64,000 nt of DNA from an uncultured Lachnoclostridium sp. Its GTDB lineage: Bacteria > Bacillota > Clostridia > Lachnospirales > Lachnospiraceae. Below the pieces are notes generated by a model, which was given only the letters and a program-made list of their open reading frames with translations, searched no databases and was not told the DNA's origin. How positions within the stretch are numbered: the first letter of the stretch is position 1; each line of letters starts with the position of its first letter. This document shows, in pieces, positions 8,180 to 16,330 of this stretch. The stretch is taken from NCBI GenBank assembly GCA_948330435.1, contig CAOJBY010000021.1, positions 1-64,000 of the forward strand. Direction: 5' to 3'. The position numbers and the translations under genes were made by a program.

Positions 8180-8839
8180 TCAGTTTTTTACTGTCTGTAG
8201 TTTTTGGACTTTCGGGATTCCGTTACTTTCTATCAGGGCCGCCTTTGCCAGCTTGTCCACCTGTTCATTATAATAATCACCGGAATGGGCCTTTACTTTT
8301 TGGAAAGAAATATGAATCTGCTTTCTCTTTCTCTGCATAAATTCCGCATATTTTTGTGTAAGCACGTTATTTGCTTTCCAGACTCCTGTTGCCCATTTTT
8401 CGATTCCCTCATAGTCATAGCGAAACTCCAGAAACTCGTAACCGTTTACCAGGGTCCACTGTGCCGCATACATGGCTCCCAGCATTTCGCCGGCTACATT
8501 TCGGATGGCCAGAGATTCCGGTTCATTTCCGTTTCCGGATTCTTTAATGATACTGCCGCCCGGAATGAGAAAGATACAGCCAAAGGAGTACTTTTCCATT
8601 GATTTGTCAAAGCTTCCGTCCACATATACAATCACTTGATTTTCAGCCAGTTTCTCCGTATGAGACTGTATGTCTTCTTTTGCTTTTCCCTCCAAATAGG
8701 CCCTGGCTTCTGCTTCTGTTCCAAATCCCTGAAATTCCGCCCCGGGATATCCGTTAGTGGCATCCTTGCATTCATCCCAGGAATAAAAAAGCCCTGTTGT
8801 CTTTCCTTTTTTTACAGCGTAAACTCTCTTTTTTGCCAT
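8180..8839 (-). CDS. rnhA: Ribonuclease HI with N-terminal RNA/DNA hybrid-binding domain
   Basis: The 219-residue enzyme cleaves the RNA strand of RNA-DNA hybrids. Residues 1-50 (AKKRVYAVKKGKTTGLFYSWDECK) form the hybrid-binding (caulimovirus viroplasmin-like) domain also present in eukaryotic RNase H1. The catalytic RNase H domain follows with all four acids: D in YVDGSFD, E in NVAGEMLGAM, D in RYDYEGIEKW and D in EQVDKLAKAA. The start at 8839 has GGGAGGA 8 bases upstream; an in-frame ATG 12 codons earlier lacks a site. It stands alone on the minus strand. Confidence 0.95.
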   Translation of the reverse strand: MAKKRVYAVKKGKTTGLFYSWDECKDATNGYPGAEFQGFGTEAEARAYLEGKAKEDIQSHTEKLAENQVIVYVDGSFDKSMEKYSFGCIFLIPGGSIIKESGNGNEPESLAIRNVAGEMLGAMYAAQWTLVNGYEFLEFRYDYEGIEKWATGVWKANNVLTQKYAEFMQRKRKQIHISFQKVKAHSGDYYNEQVDKLAKAALIESNGIPKVQKLQTVKN

Positions 8840-9046
8840 ATATCCTCCCTGGAGTTTCCATTGCCTTACTTCCAATTTGCTATGTTCTTCATTATAATTT
8901 GCCGCCTAAAGTGTGTCAATACATTTTCCAAAGCTTTTCGGAAATAGTGGTATGGCATGCACCCAATCTCATGTATTCCTTATGAGGGAAAAATTTAGAA
9001 ATAATTTAGAATCTTCTCACTATTTTTTCAGAATTCGGACACATAT
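8840..9046. other. Intergenic region upstream of rnhA
   Basis: No gene or clear repeat is seen here. It must hold the rnhA promoter, but no convincing -35/-10 pair was identified. Confidence 0.4.
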
Positions 9047-9271
9047 TTGACATAATCATTTTATAAGATAATACTAACAAAAAAAGAGGCTGCCGGTGCT
9101 TATGGGTGCTGACCAGCTTCGGCAAACAACAATGGGCAGATGCCTTTTACATATGATTGAGCTATTGAAATCTATTAGCTCAAAATCGGTTAGGAAATGC
9201 AAGAAATTGCATCTCCTAACTATTTTTAGGGACTGAAAAAGATGGCTGACAGCAACCATCTTTTTTCAGTC
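9047..9271 (+). ncRNA. Candidate structured small RNA (promoter, four hairpins, terminator)
   Basis: TTGACA at 9047-9052 is followed by AT-rich -10-like sequence (GATAAT and TAATAC overlap around 9066-9073). Four hairpins then follow without an open reading frame: 9092-9123 (GCCG/CGGC with GCT/AGC), 9157-9183 (8-bp stem TTGAGCTA/TAGCTCAA), 9189-9220 (GTTAGGA/TCCTAAC enclosing TGCAA/TTGCA) and 9231-9271 (a terminator with T6). The layout is that of a free-standing RNA of about 190 bases. I tested 6S, 4.5S, tmRNA and T-box features by eye and none fits. It could instead be the 3' region of the minus-strand anti-sigma transcript or a decayed mobile element. Confidence 0.35.
9231..9271 (-). terminator. 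Bidirectional terminator after the anti-sigma gene
   Basis: A near-perfect 15-bp stem (9231-9245 with 9256-9271, one bulged T) carries A-runs on one side and T-runs on the other. It can stop transcription on both strands and lies 42 bases past the minus-strand stop codon. Confidence 0.8.
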
Positions 9272-9312
9272 TATATTGCTATCTATCCTTTGTTTTTAAT
9301 GCCTTATATTCT

Positions 9313-10734
9313 CTACTTTACTTCTCCAAGTGCACTCCACATGGGATTGGTATCATCATTGCCTGTGCCGTCAAACTGGAGGAGAATGTTATTCAGGTTG
9401 TCTCCGGATACCTGATCCGCATCTACCGCAAAGATTAAGGTATAGTCAAGGCTTTCACCCTTTTCCATTGAACGGTAGAAGAATGAATGGAGACGCTTTT
9501 CACCATCTAAGTTCTCCGGCTGGCTTATATAGAATGCTGCATTGTCCATTTGGAGATCATACTCTTCATTAGGAACTGCGTCATAAATGTCTTTTTTACG
9601 GTTCCAGGTTCCGTCAGAGCGTTTCTCCACATAAACCAGTGAAGCATTCAGTGATGTGGAATCCCAGGTTCCCTCATACTCCATATACTGCTGTGCCGTT
9701 ACCTGAACTGTCAGGAATTTTGGCGTTGTCTCTGCTTCTTCGATTAACTCGCCCTCCTGATCAAGGTGCATACGCAGATAAGGCTTGTGGGTTCCGTCTG
9801 CATTCAACCAGGGCTTTAGTCTCTCCAAATCATAGACGCCATTTTCCGTGTATCCCGGAACGTCATAAAGGCTGTCGTAGAGTTTTACTTCATTTACCGT
9901 GTATTTGCAGCCATATCCTGCACAGTCTAGGGCTGTACCTATCTGTGTAATCTGATCTGTGGTGACACCTTTTTCTACCTGACACTGCCACTCAGTATCA
10001 TCCGCTTCCTGTTTCTCTTTCTCGGCCAGATCCTCGGGCATGTTATCGTATCTTAGGTCTTCATTTTCCGTGACTGTGATCTGAAGACTTTCCGCTACTT
10101 TCTTTACCTCTTCTGCTGGAATGTTGTAATCTCCGAAAATGCGGATTACGTAACCCCGCTCGGGATTGAAAAGGAACAGGTCCTTTCCCCGCTGATATTT
10201 CTGATCCTCCTCATATGTGATCAGGTGTGATTCCATGTTTTGAATTGTAGATTTTTCTATGTTATTTACATGACTAAAGTCCATTCTTTCTTTTTCCTGG
10301 TCGATATTTACCATGTTCATGGGAATGATGGAAATGCCGTGACCGTAATCTTCGTCTGTGTAGTATTTGCCATTACCCTGATCTTTCATGCCCTCCGGGA
10401 GGTAGGTGGGTACTGCCTGAACCTCTACCGGCTTCATTTCGTAATTTACTTCAAAGGCGTAGGAGATCCTGCCCTCCTCTTCCTGGACATTTTTTGTAAA
10501 ATATCCCATGGACGCCACAACGCCCAGTCCGGATACGGCTATGAGTGCCGCTGCCAGTCCTGCTGCCCATACATGACGCATGGATCGTCTGCGGATGGGC
10601 TGTATCTTTGCTCTCTGGCGGCTCTTTGCCCGTACGATGTCATATGCCGCCTGAATCTTTGCTTCTGTCATCTCCGGAATGGGGATGGTCTGACCCAACA
10701 CTTGCTGTTCTAATTTTTTTCTATCCTCGCTCAT
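9313..10734 (-). CDS. Membrane-anchored anti-sigma-type protein
   Basis: The 473-residue protein has a cytoplasmic N-terminal segment of about 50 residues. One transmembrane helix follows at about residues 54-75 (WAAGLAAALIAVSGLGVVASMGYF), then a large extracytoplasmic domain. That domain includes a DUF4367-like part around residues 100-220 (VQAVPTYLPEGM) and a second, uncharacterised half. It begins 14 bases after the ECF sigma gene with its own GAGGAGG, the normal arrangement for a sigma factor and its membrane-held inhibitor. A zinc-binding anti-sigma motif (HxxxCxxC) is absent, so it would belong to the non-ZAS class. Its role is inferred from position and topology. Confidence 0.75.
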   Translation of the reverse strand: MSEDRKKLEQQVLGQTIPIPEMTEAKIQAAYDIVRAKSRQRAKIQPIRRRSMRHVWAAGLAAALIAVSGLGVVASMGYFTKNVQEEEGRISYAFEVNYEMKPVEVQAVPTYLPEGMKDQGNGKYYTDEDYGHGISIIPMNMVNIDQEKERMDFSHVNNIEKSTIQNMESHLITYEEDQKYQRGKDLFLFNPERGYVIRIFGDYNIPAEEVKKVAESLQITVTENEDLRYDNMPEDLAEKEKQEADDTEWQCQVEKGVTTDQITQIGTALDCAGYGCKYTVNEVKLYDSLYDVPGYTENGVYDLERLKPWLNADGTHKPYLRMHLDQEGELIEEAETTPKFLTVQVTAQQYMEYEGTWDSTSLNASLVYVEKRSDGTWNRKKDIYDAVPNEEYDLQMDNAAFYISQPENLDGEKRLHSFFYRSMEKGESLDYTLIFAVDADQVSGDNLNNILLQFDGTGNDDTNPMWSALGEVK

Positions 10735-10748
10735 AATCTATGCCTCCT

Positions 10749-11270
10749 CTACACCACCATCGGGAAAAATGTCTGCTTTATTTTCTGTCTGCCACGCTGC
10801 ATTCTGGATTTTACGGTTGGTTCTTTCATATGGAGAAGCTCTGCTATCTCCCGGGTGCGGAAGCCCCATACGTAGAAGAGTATCATGAGCAGGCGATCCT
10901 CTTCTTCTAAAGGCTCCAGATAGTCCAGAAATGCTCTGGTTTTGTCATCTGTCCGCTGTCCCTGGGATATTGCTTCGATCTGATCCATATATTCCGTACG
11001 CCCGTTGGACTTTCTTATATTGTTGCAGTTATTGATCAGAATCCGTACCAGCCAGGTTCCGAAATAACGTGTCTCTCTTAAGCTTTCCAGATGCTCGAAG
11101 CAGTCCAGTATGGTCTCTGATATGGCATCTGCTACATCTTCTTCCCGCTTCAGATATGCTTTTGCTACTTTGTACATGGACTGTTTGTGAAGTTCCATTA
11201 GTTCTACAAATGCGTCCCCGTCACAGGCTTTGGCTCGCAAAAGCAGTTCTTCTGTTTTGTCTCTTTTCAT
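10749..11270 (-). CDS. ECF-type RNA polymerase sigma factor
   Basis: The 173-residue protein has sigma region 2 (DAISETILDCFEHLESLRETRYFGTWLVRILINN) and region 4 (FYVWGFRTREIAELLHMKEPTVKSRMQRGRQKI), separated by a short linker typical of group 4 (ECF) sigma factors. It would direct RNA polymerase to a small regulon when released by the membrane protein encoded next. GGAGGTAAGCT precedes ATG at 11270. A 12-bp perfect palindrome (GAATGTACATTC, 11294-11305) lies 24 bases upstream of the start. Confidence 0.92.
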   Translation of the reverse strand: MKRDKTEELLLRAKACDGDAFVELMELHKQSMYKVAKAYLKREEDVADAISETILDCFEHLESLRETRYFGTWLVRILINNCNNIRKSNGRTEYMDQIEAISQGQRTDDKTRAFLDYLEPLEEEDRLLMILFYVWGFRTREIAELLHMKEPTVKSRMQRGRQKIKQTFFPMVV

Positions 11271-11293
11271 AGCTTACCTCCTTAGGGTTGCTT

Positions 11294-11305
11294 GAATGTA
11301 CATTC
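11294..11305. promoter_or_regulatory. Palindrome upstream of the ECF sigma gene
   Basis: GAATGTACATTC is a perfect 12-bp inverted repeat between the sigma gene and the glnA stop codon. It could be an operator, but no binding protein is known. Confidence 0.35.
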
Positions 11306-11391
11306 ACTTATTAGACCATTTTGGGGTGGGTTTGGATGCAGGGGGGTAAATTTTTTAGGGCGGACGGGCTGGCGGCGGTGGGTAGGTGCGT

Positions 11392-12819
11392 CTACAGGTC
11401 AAAGTACATCTTGAATTCGGCGGGGTTGGGGATTTGGTCCAGCTTCTTTAATTCTGCCCGTTTTCTGGCTACCCATACATTTATGAGATGTTCCGGGAAG
11501 ACTCCGCCTTTGGTCAGGTAGTCGTGATCGGCTTCCAGGGCATCCAGGGCTTCGCCTAAGGATTTGGGCAGGCCCTTGATCTTTTTCTGCTCTTCTTCGG
11601 ATAGGGTGTAGAGGTTGAAGTCGTAGGGGCCCCAGCCCTCTTTGGATGGGTCGATTTTGTTCTCTATGCCGTCCAGGCCTGCCATGAGGATGGCGGCGTA
11701 GGCGTAGTAGGGGTTGGCCGTGGCATCGGGATTGCGAAGCTCGAAGCGTTTTGCTTCCGGTGTCTTGGCGTAGGCCGGGATTCGGATGACGGCACTGCGG
11801 TTGGAGGTGGCGTAGCCTATGGTTACGGGAGCCTCATAGCCTGGTACCAGCCGCTTGAATGAGTTGGTGGAGGGGTTGGTGAACGCACAGAGGGATGCGA
11901 TGTGCTTCAATAAACCTCCTATGAAATGGTGGGCCGTCTCACTTAAGCCCGAGTAGCCGTTTTCATCGTAGAAGAGGGGCTGTCCATCCTTTAAAAGGAG
12001 CATGTGGACGTGCATGCCGCTGCCCGCTTCCTGATAAATGGGCTTGGGCAGGAATGTGGCTGTCTTTCCCTCTCTGGCCGCCATGTTTTTGATGATGTAT
12101 TTGATGATCATGGTGTTGTCGGCCATGTCGGGCATGTCGCTTAGTTCTACCTCGATCTCCATCTGGCCCGGGCCGCCTACTTCGTGGTGGTGGTATTTTA
12201 CCTGGATTCCCCAGTCTTCTATCATCATACACATGCGGCTACGGAGATCGTAACCTACATCCTGGGGAGCCGCCACATGGTATCCGCCTTTGTAGGGTAC
12301 TTCATAGCCGTTGTTTCCCCGGGTGTCCAGGCTACAGTTCCAGTCCGCCTGTCTGGCATCGATTCGGTAGCCACACTGCTGTGGAGATACTTCGAAGCGG
12401 GCACTGTCAAAGAGATAGAATTCGAATTCAGGTCCTATGACCATTCTGTCGGCGATGCCGGTCTCTTTCATGTATTCGATTGCCCTAAGACTTACGTTTT
12501 TGGGGTACTGATCAAAGGGCTTGTTTTCTCCCTTTCCGATGGTGCATACGTTGCCGCACATGGTTAATGTGGGAACCTCTGCAAATGGATCGATGTAGGC
12601 TGTGTCCGGATCCGGCAGGAAGACCATATCGCTTTTTTCGATAGGTGCGTAGCCGTAGTTGGATCCGTCAAAGCCGATTCCCTGCGTGAATGTGTTTTCC
12701 CCGAATCGCTCTACCGGAATGGTGATGTGCCGCCACCGTCCGTCGATGTCGGTCATCTTGAAATCAATCATGCGGATCTGATTTTCTTCACATAGTTTCT
12801 TGATTGCTTCACTTTTCAT
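11392..12819 (-). CDS. glnA: Glutamine synthetase, type I
   Basis: The enzyme makes glutamine from glutamate, ammonia and ATP in the cytoplasm. The 475-residue product carries the GSI signatures: IGFDGSNYGY, metal-binding GPEFEFYLF, HHHEVGGPGQMEIE, the GSGMHVHMLL stretch and NPYYAYAAILMAGLDGI. At 475 residues it is longer than the usual clostridial GSI-alpha (about 440). It includes a NLYTLSEEE segment where GSI-beta enzymes carry the adenylylated Tyr (NLYDLPPEE). It is a stand-alone gene. ATG at 12819 lies 6 bases after GGGAAAG. Confidence 0.95.
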   Translation of the reverse strand: MKSEAIKKLCEENQIRMIDFKMTDIDGRWRHITIPVERFGENTFTQGIGFDGSNYGYAPIEKSDMVFLPDPDTAYIDPFAEVPTLTMCGNVCTIGKGENKPFDQYPKNVSLRAIEYMKETGIADRMVIGPEFEFYLFDSARFEVSPQQCGYRIDARQADWNCSLDTRGNNGYEVPYKGGYHVAAPQDVGYDLRSRMCMMIEDWGIQVKYHHHEVGGPGQMEIEVELSDMPDMADNTMIIKYIIKNMAAREGKTATFLPKPIYQEAGSGMHVHMLLLKDGQPLFYDENGYSGLSETAHHFIGGLLKHIASLCAFTNPSTNSFKRLVPGYEAPVTIGYATSNRSAVIRIPAYAKTPEAKRFELRNPDATANPYYAYAAILMAGLDGIENKIDPSKEGWGPYDFNLYTLSEEEQKKIKGLPKSLGEALDALEADHDYLTKGGVFPEHLINVWVARKRAELKKLDQIPNPAEFKMYFDL

Positions 12820-12875
12820 AACTTTCCCCTTTCCCGCAGCATTTTTTCCTTGCTCTCCCTTTTTTGCAAAGAATA

Positions 12876-12910
12876 TGCCGATATATGATTTATTTTATCA
12901 TATACCGGCA
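12876..12910. terminator. Hairpin between the 265-residue gene and glnA
   Basis: A near-perfect inverted repeat (TGCCGATATATGAT... paired with ATCATATACCGGCA) with a 7-base loop lies between two minus-strand genes. It may terminate the upstream two-component operon or act in the glnA leader. The following T content on the minus strand is modest. Confidence 0.5.
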
Positions 12911-12928
12911 ATGCTTGGCACTATTTTT

Positions 12929-13726
12929 TTACATCAGCATATTAATGAAAAAACTGCTTTGACTCTCTTCTTCCTGTTCCTGATCATTTCCGGATACCTC
13001 GCTTAAGCGATCCATGGCTTTCTGCAGCAGGGCTTTGGCCTTTTTCACTTCATCTTCATCACACATGCCGCTGGATAGACCGTTTTCACAGTCAGAGACG
13101 TCTTGTTTCAGAAGACTGATTACGATCTGTACCTGGGCCGGTGTCTTTGCAGATGCGATCTGTCGGGCTCTCTTTCCCTCATTGACGGCCACTTTTCCGG
13201 AACGTTCTTCTGTAGTCGGCTCGGCTTCTCCGTTTCCGGATGACAAGGTAAGGCGATCTTCGTTTGTCGCTTTTTCTTCGTTTCCGGTTCCCGCCTTTCT
13301 TGTCATAATGGATTCAATGGTTTTGCCCGAAAATATCTCATCCAGAACTTCGGTGGGAATCTGCTCGCCGGCCTTCCAGCCGGGAATCTTCTCCCGGATC
13401 CCGCTTATCACTGCTTTTGAAAGCTCCTGACTAAGCTGTCCCAGTGTCCAGGCAGCGGAAAGCCGGTCTTCTCGGTCCAGGGTTTTATAATATTCATTCA
13501 ACCCACGGGCATAAGCTTCATCTTCCCTTTCGTTTCCTCCGGACATGCCGTTGTACTTGTAATAGGATTTTTTTACTTCATTCAATACATGGGTCTTCAT
13601 GTCATCCGAAACATCAATGATTTTTTTGTAATCGCTTCTCCCGGTGACGCACATCCCCTCTACTCCGTAAGAATTTTTATAATGTCCGGAATACAAGTCC
13701 TGAATGGTGTTTTGATAATATGCCAT
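12929..13726 (-). CDS. Uncharacterised protein downstream of a LytTR two-component system
   Basis: The 265-residue product is soluble, with no signal peptide or membrane helix. It begins MAYYQNTIQDLYSGHY. The middle contains helical segments (LSAAWTLGQLSQELSKAVISGI), then a polar, Glu/Thr-rich low-complexity linker around residues 145-190, then helices (VQIVISLLKQDVSDCENGL) and an acidic Glu/Gln tail. I do not recognise a family. The start at 13726 is fixed by AAGGAG 8 bases upstream. The 113 bases separating it from the histidine kinase stop are almost entirely two 51-bp repeats, so it is probably the last gene of that operon but with its own leader element. Confidence 0.75.
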   Translation of the reverse strand: MAYYQNTIQDLYSGHYKNSYGVEGMCVTGRSDYKKIIDVSDDMKTHVLNEVKKSYYKYNGMSGGNEREDEAYARGLNEYYKTLDREDRLSAAWTLGQLSQELSKAVISGIREKIPGWKAGEQIPTEVLDEIFSGKTIESIMTRKAGTGNEEKATNEDRLTLSSGNGEAEPTTEERSGKVAVNEGKRARQIASAKTPAQVQIVISLLKQDVSDCENGLSSGMCDEDEVKKAKALLQKAMDRLSEVSGNDQEQEEESQSSFFINMLM

Positions 13727-13737
13727 CTGTCTTCTCC

Positions 13738-13839
13738 TTTCCTTAATTTGCACACGGTCTTTGTGCATAAAGGGATACCCGTAGGGTGTTTCCTTGATCT
13801 GCACATGCTCTTTGTGCATAAAGGTATGCCCGTAGGGTG
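13738..13839 (-). repeat. Two 51-bp tandem repeats directly upstream of the ribosome site
   Basis: Read on the minus strand, units 13839-13789 and 13788-13738 match at most positions. Each unit carries the small palindrome ACCCTACGGGT (GGC in one copy), a TGCACA...TGTGCA hairpin and an AAGGAAA end. The array begins directly after the kinase stop codon and ends at the ribosome site of the 265-residue gene. The same 51-bp unit occurs twice before the GntR gene at 48321-48422. Confidence 0.9.
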
Positions 13840-15321
13840 CTAATCGAAAGCGGGTATCTTCAGCATCACAGCCAGAATAAAAACCCGGTCTGCCACATCC
13901 CAATCCACAGTACCTCCATAGCTTTCTGCCACATGCTTCATATTTACAAGGCCAATTCCATGAAGCTCTTTCTCTTTCTTTGCTGTCAATGGAAATTCCG
14001 ACCAGGGATTTCGGACTAGATTTCCATCAAAACTATTTTCTATCCGAAGAAACAGCAGCTTTCCCCTTTGAAATGAAATCAAACGAATAAATACTTCTGC
14101 CTTTGGCTCTTGTTTTTTCAATCTTATGCAGGCTTCCAGAGCATTGTCCAGGGCGTTTCCCAAAATAATGCCTATGTCATAGCTTCGAACAGGCAAATCC
14201 TGTGGAAAAAGCAATTGATCTATATAAAGCCTTAGATCCGGAATGCTTTGGAGAGCTTCATGGTATTTCATGTGAAGCAGGGCATCTACAACGGCATTCC
14301 CCGTGTGAAAGGGCAGGTCCAGTTGGTTCATGGTTTCCATTAAATCATCCAGATAAGTTTTCAGCTCCTTAGTATCAGTGTCTCCGTTCGCCCCATTGCT
14401 TACAGCCATAAGCCCTGAAATCACCCCAAGGGTATTCTTCATATCATGCTTGATACTACGCACGCCGGAATAAACACGCTCCAGTTCGCCCATGTGTTCC
14501 TGCATGCCCTCCACCTGTTTTTCCAGTATCATCCGGTTATTTTTCTCTCTGTTAAGGCCCGCTATCTCCTGGAGTGATTTTACACCCTGGAGAATGGACG
14601 ATAGGGATAGCAGCAGTACTCCCGGAAGCAGGAGCATAAGAGACGGATATTTCTGATATAAGAAGATTGTGGCATTCTGCTCCGCCGTAACCATGACGGC
14701 ACGCAGCAGCATACAGAGCATAAGCCCTGTCAGTGCCGGAATCAGAATGAACCTTAACTCGCTTTTGTGCATTCTGTAGTTTTTTTCCTGAAAATCTTTT
14801 ACGATTTTTCTTAAGGAAATCCCCGTTAGCAAAAGTGCAAAGAAAATGCGGAATATCTGAAGCCCCGCCACACTTGCATTCATTGCCCCAAGCCATTTCA
14901 AAGCATCGCTGCCGGGTTCATTCCCCGCCCACCGCTGCCACAGGGCAAGCACCAGATCCGCCGGTTTTTCCAGCAAAATAATGGAGATATAGACACTGAT
15001 ATCTCTCACGGCCTGAAAGGATACGGTCAGAAACAGGGTGATGCTGCAAAAAGCCCTGTAAAAACACAGCGTTAAACCTGCAAGAAGCATGAAAGAGACG
15101 GCCTGTTTTCCCAAAAGTATGATTCCCCCGCAGCTTGGGGGCCATATGGCATCCAAAACCTTTCGAAGTACGGTATACATGACCATCAGATACCATCCCA
15201 TATGGCGGCTCTTTCCCCTGGGTTCCAGAAAGCTTCCCATGTAATATTGTAAAAAATACCCCTGGAACAGAACAAAGACCACATCCAAAAGCTCAAAAAT
15301 GATTTCTATGGAACTATACAC
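13840..15321 (-). CDS. GHKL-family sensor histidine kinase
   Basis: The 493-residue protein has about six membrane helices in its first 230 residues. A coiled-coil linker (NREKNNRMILEKQVEGM) follows, then the phospho-acceptor region SIKHDMKNTLGVISGLM and a GHKL ATPase domain with an N-box (IILGNALDNALEACI) and GIGLVNMKHVAESYGG. This is the AgrC-like architecture paired with LytTR regulators that respond to peptide or small-molecule signals. A GTG at 15321 is chosen because GGAGGAG stands 6 bases before it; the ATG at 15336 has no good site. Either start overlaps the end of the response-regulator gene. Confidence 0.9.
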   Translation of the reverse strand: MYSSIEIIFELLDVVFVLFQGYFLQYYMGSFLEPRGKSRHMGWYLMVMYTVLRKVLDAIWPPSCGGIILLGKQAVSFMLLAGLTLCFYRAFCSITLFLTVSFQAVRDISVYISIILLEKPADLVLALWQRWAGNEPGSDALKWLGAMNASVAGLQIFRIFFALLLTGISLRKIVKDFQEKNYRMHKSELRFILIPALTGLMLCMLLRAVMVTAEQNATIFLYQKYPSLMLLLPGVLLLSLSSILQGVKSLQEIAGLNREKNNRMILEKQVEGMQEHMGELERVYSGVRSIKHDMKNTLGVISGLMAVSNGANGDTDTKELKTYLDDLMETMNQLDLPFHTGNAVVDALLHMKYHEALQSIPDLRLYIDQLLFPQDLPVRSYDIGIILGNALDNALEACIRLKKQEPKAEVFIRLISFQRGKLLFLRIENSFDGNLVRNPWSEFPLTAKKEKELHGIGLVNMKHVAESYGGTVDWDVADRVFILAVMLKIPAFD

Positions 15322-16018
15322 AGGATACTCCTCCATTCTGGAGATACCACATGTAAGCTTTTACAAATTCTCCATGCTTCTTTTTCGTCAGGTAAACCCT
15401 GGCTCCTCCTGTGAGGGTGATACTGTCGGCACCGTACTCTGTGATATAGGCCATGTTCACAAGATACCCTCTGTGGCAGCGGTAAAAGCTTTCACCCAAT
15501 TGGGTCTCCAATTCGCTCATAGCTCCATAGATGGAAAATGTCTCCTTTCGGGTGTGTATGTCTACTTTCTTTCCCCTGCTCTCGATGTAGAGTATGTCTT
15601 TTTGATCTATGGTCAGATTCTTGGTGCGGATAAAAAGCCGTTTTTGTTTCTCTGCCCTGCACTTTCGGCTCTCCCCAATGGCCCTCCCAAGCACCTCCAT
15701 AAATTTTGTCTCCTCAAGGGGCTTTAACAGGTAATGAAAAGCTGACACATCAAAGGCCTCAAATACATATTCTTTTGAGCCTGTGACAAATATAAGCACC
15801 GTGTCCGGCTGGAGCTCCCGAATGGCCCTGGCGGTATCCATGCCATTCATCCCCTCCATCTGTATGTCCAGAAATACCAGATCAAACTGCTTTTTCACTT
15901 CCAGAAGTGCCCGGCCGGAAAGATAAATGTCTATCTGACAGTCTCTATGGTCCCTTTGTATAAAATCCTTTATCTGTTCACAGATGATCCTCTCATCATC
16001 TACGATTGCTATGTGCAA
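15314..16018 (-). CDS. LytTR-family response regulator
   Basis: The 234-residue protein has a receiver domain (IAIVDDER acid pair, phospho-acceptor D in LVFLDIQMEGMNG, conserved Lys in YLLKPL). A LytTR DNA-binding domain follows (RTKNLTIDQKDILYIES ... FYRCHRGYLVNM). It acts with the overlapping GHKL kinase. The start is most likely TTG at 16018, which has GAGGTG 6 bases upstream; longer in-frame starts lack a site and add residues foreign to the receiver fold. LytTR regulators bind pairs of direct repeats, but targets cannot be assigned here. Confidence 0.9.
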   Translation of the reverse strand: MHIAIVDDERIICEQIKDFIQRDHRDCQIDIYLSGRALLEVKKQFDLVFLDIQMEGMNGMDTARAIRELQPDTVLIFVTGSKEYVFEAFDVSAFHYLLKPLEETKFMEVLGRAIGESRKCRAEKQKRLFIRTKNLTIDQKDILYIESRGKKVDIHTRKETFSIYGAMSELETQLGESFYRCHRGYLVNMAYITEYGADSITLTGGARVYLTKKKHGEFVKAYMWYLQNGGVSCV

Positions 16019-16132
16019 GCTTTTCACCTCATTTGGGAGTCTTTGAAATGTGTGATACCCTGTTACCTTATATATCGGCAAAATGGGCGGTTTGATTTGC
16101 TGTTGGGAATGAAAAGGGGGGTTTTGGGGAAT

Positions 16133-16318
16133 GAAAGGGCTAGGGAGAATAAGACATCAGCCATTTCTATATCCTGTGTTCGGACGATTTGCGTACATTC
16201 TGTCTGCTCTGGGCTGACATTGCCAAAGCAATATCCGCCCATATCAAACAGCCTGTTCGCAAATAGCCGGACACTGGATATCAGAAAAGTCTTCTGCCTT
16301 ATTCTCCCTAGCCCTTTC
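16133..16318. repeat. Palindromic MITE-like element A
   Basis: The 186-bp segment has perfect 21-base terminal inverted repeats (16133-16153 and 16298-16318). Its arms continue to pair imperfectly towards the centre, with a core resembling TTTCTGATATCCAGTGTCCG in one arm. It has no coding capacity worth noting. It lies downstream of the minus-strand cupin gene. The inner sequence is related to element B (16755-16908) and element C (38277-38413). Confidence 0.85.
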
Positions 16319-16330
16319 TTACACCTCCAT

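Noticed and set aside
9047..9271. T-box or other known riboswitch
   Set aside because: No tRNA-synthetase or amino-acid gene follows on the plus strand and no T-box consensus is present.
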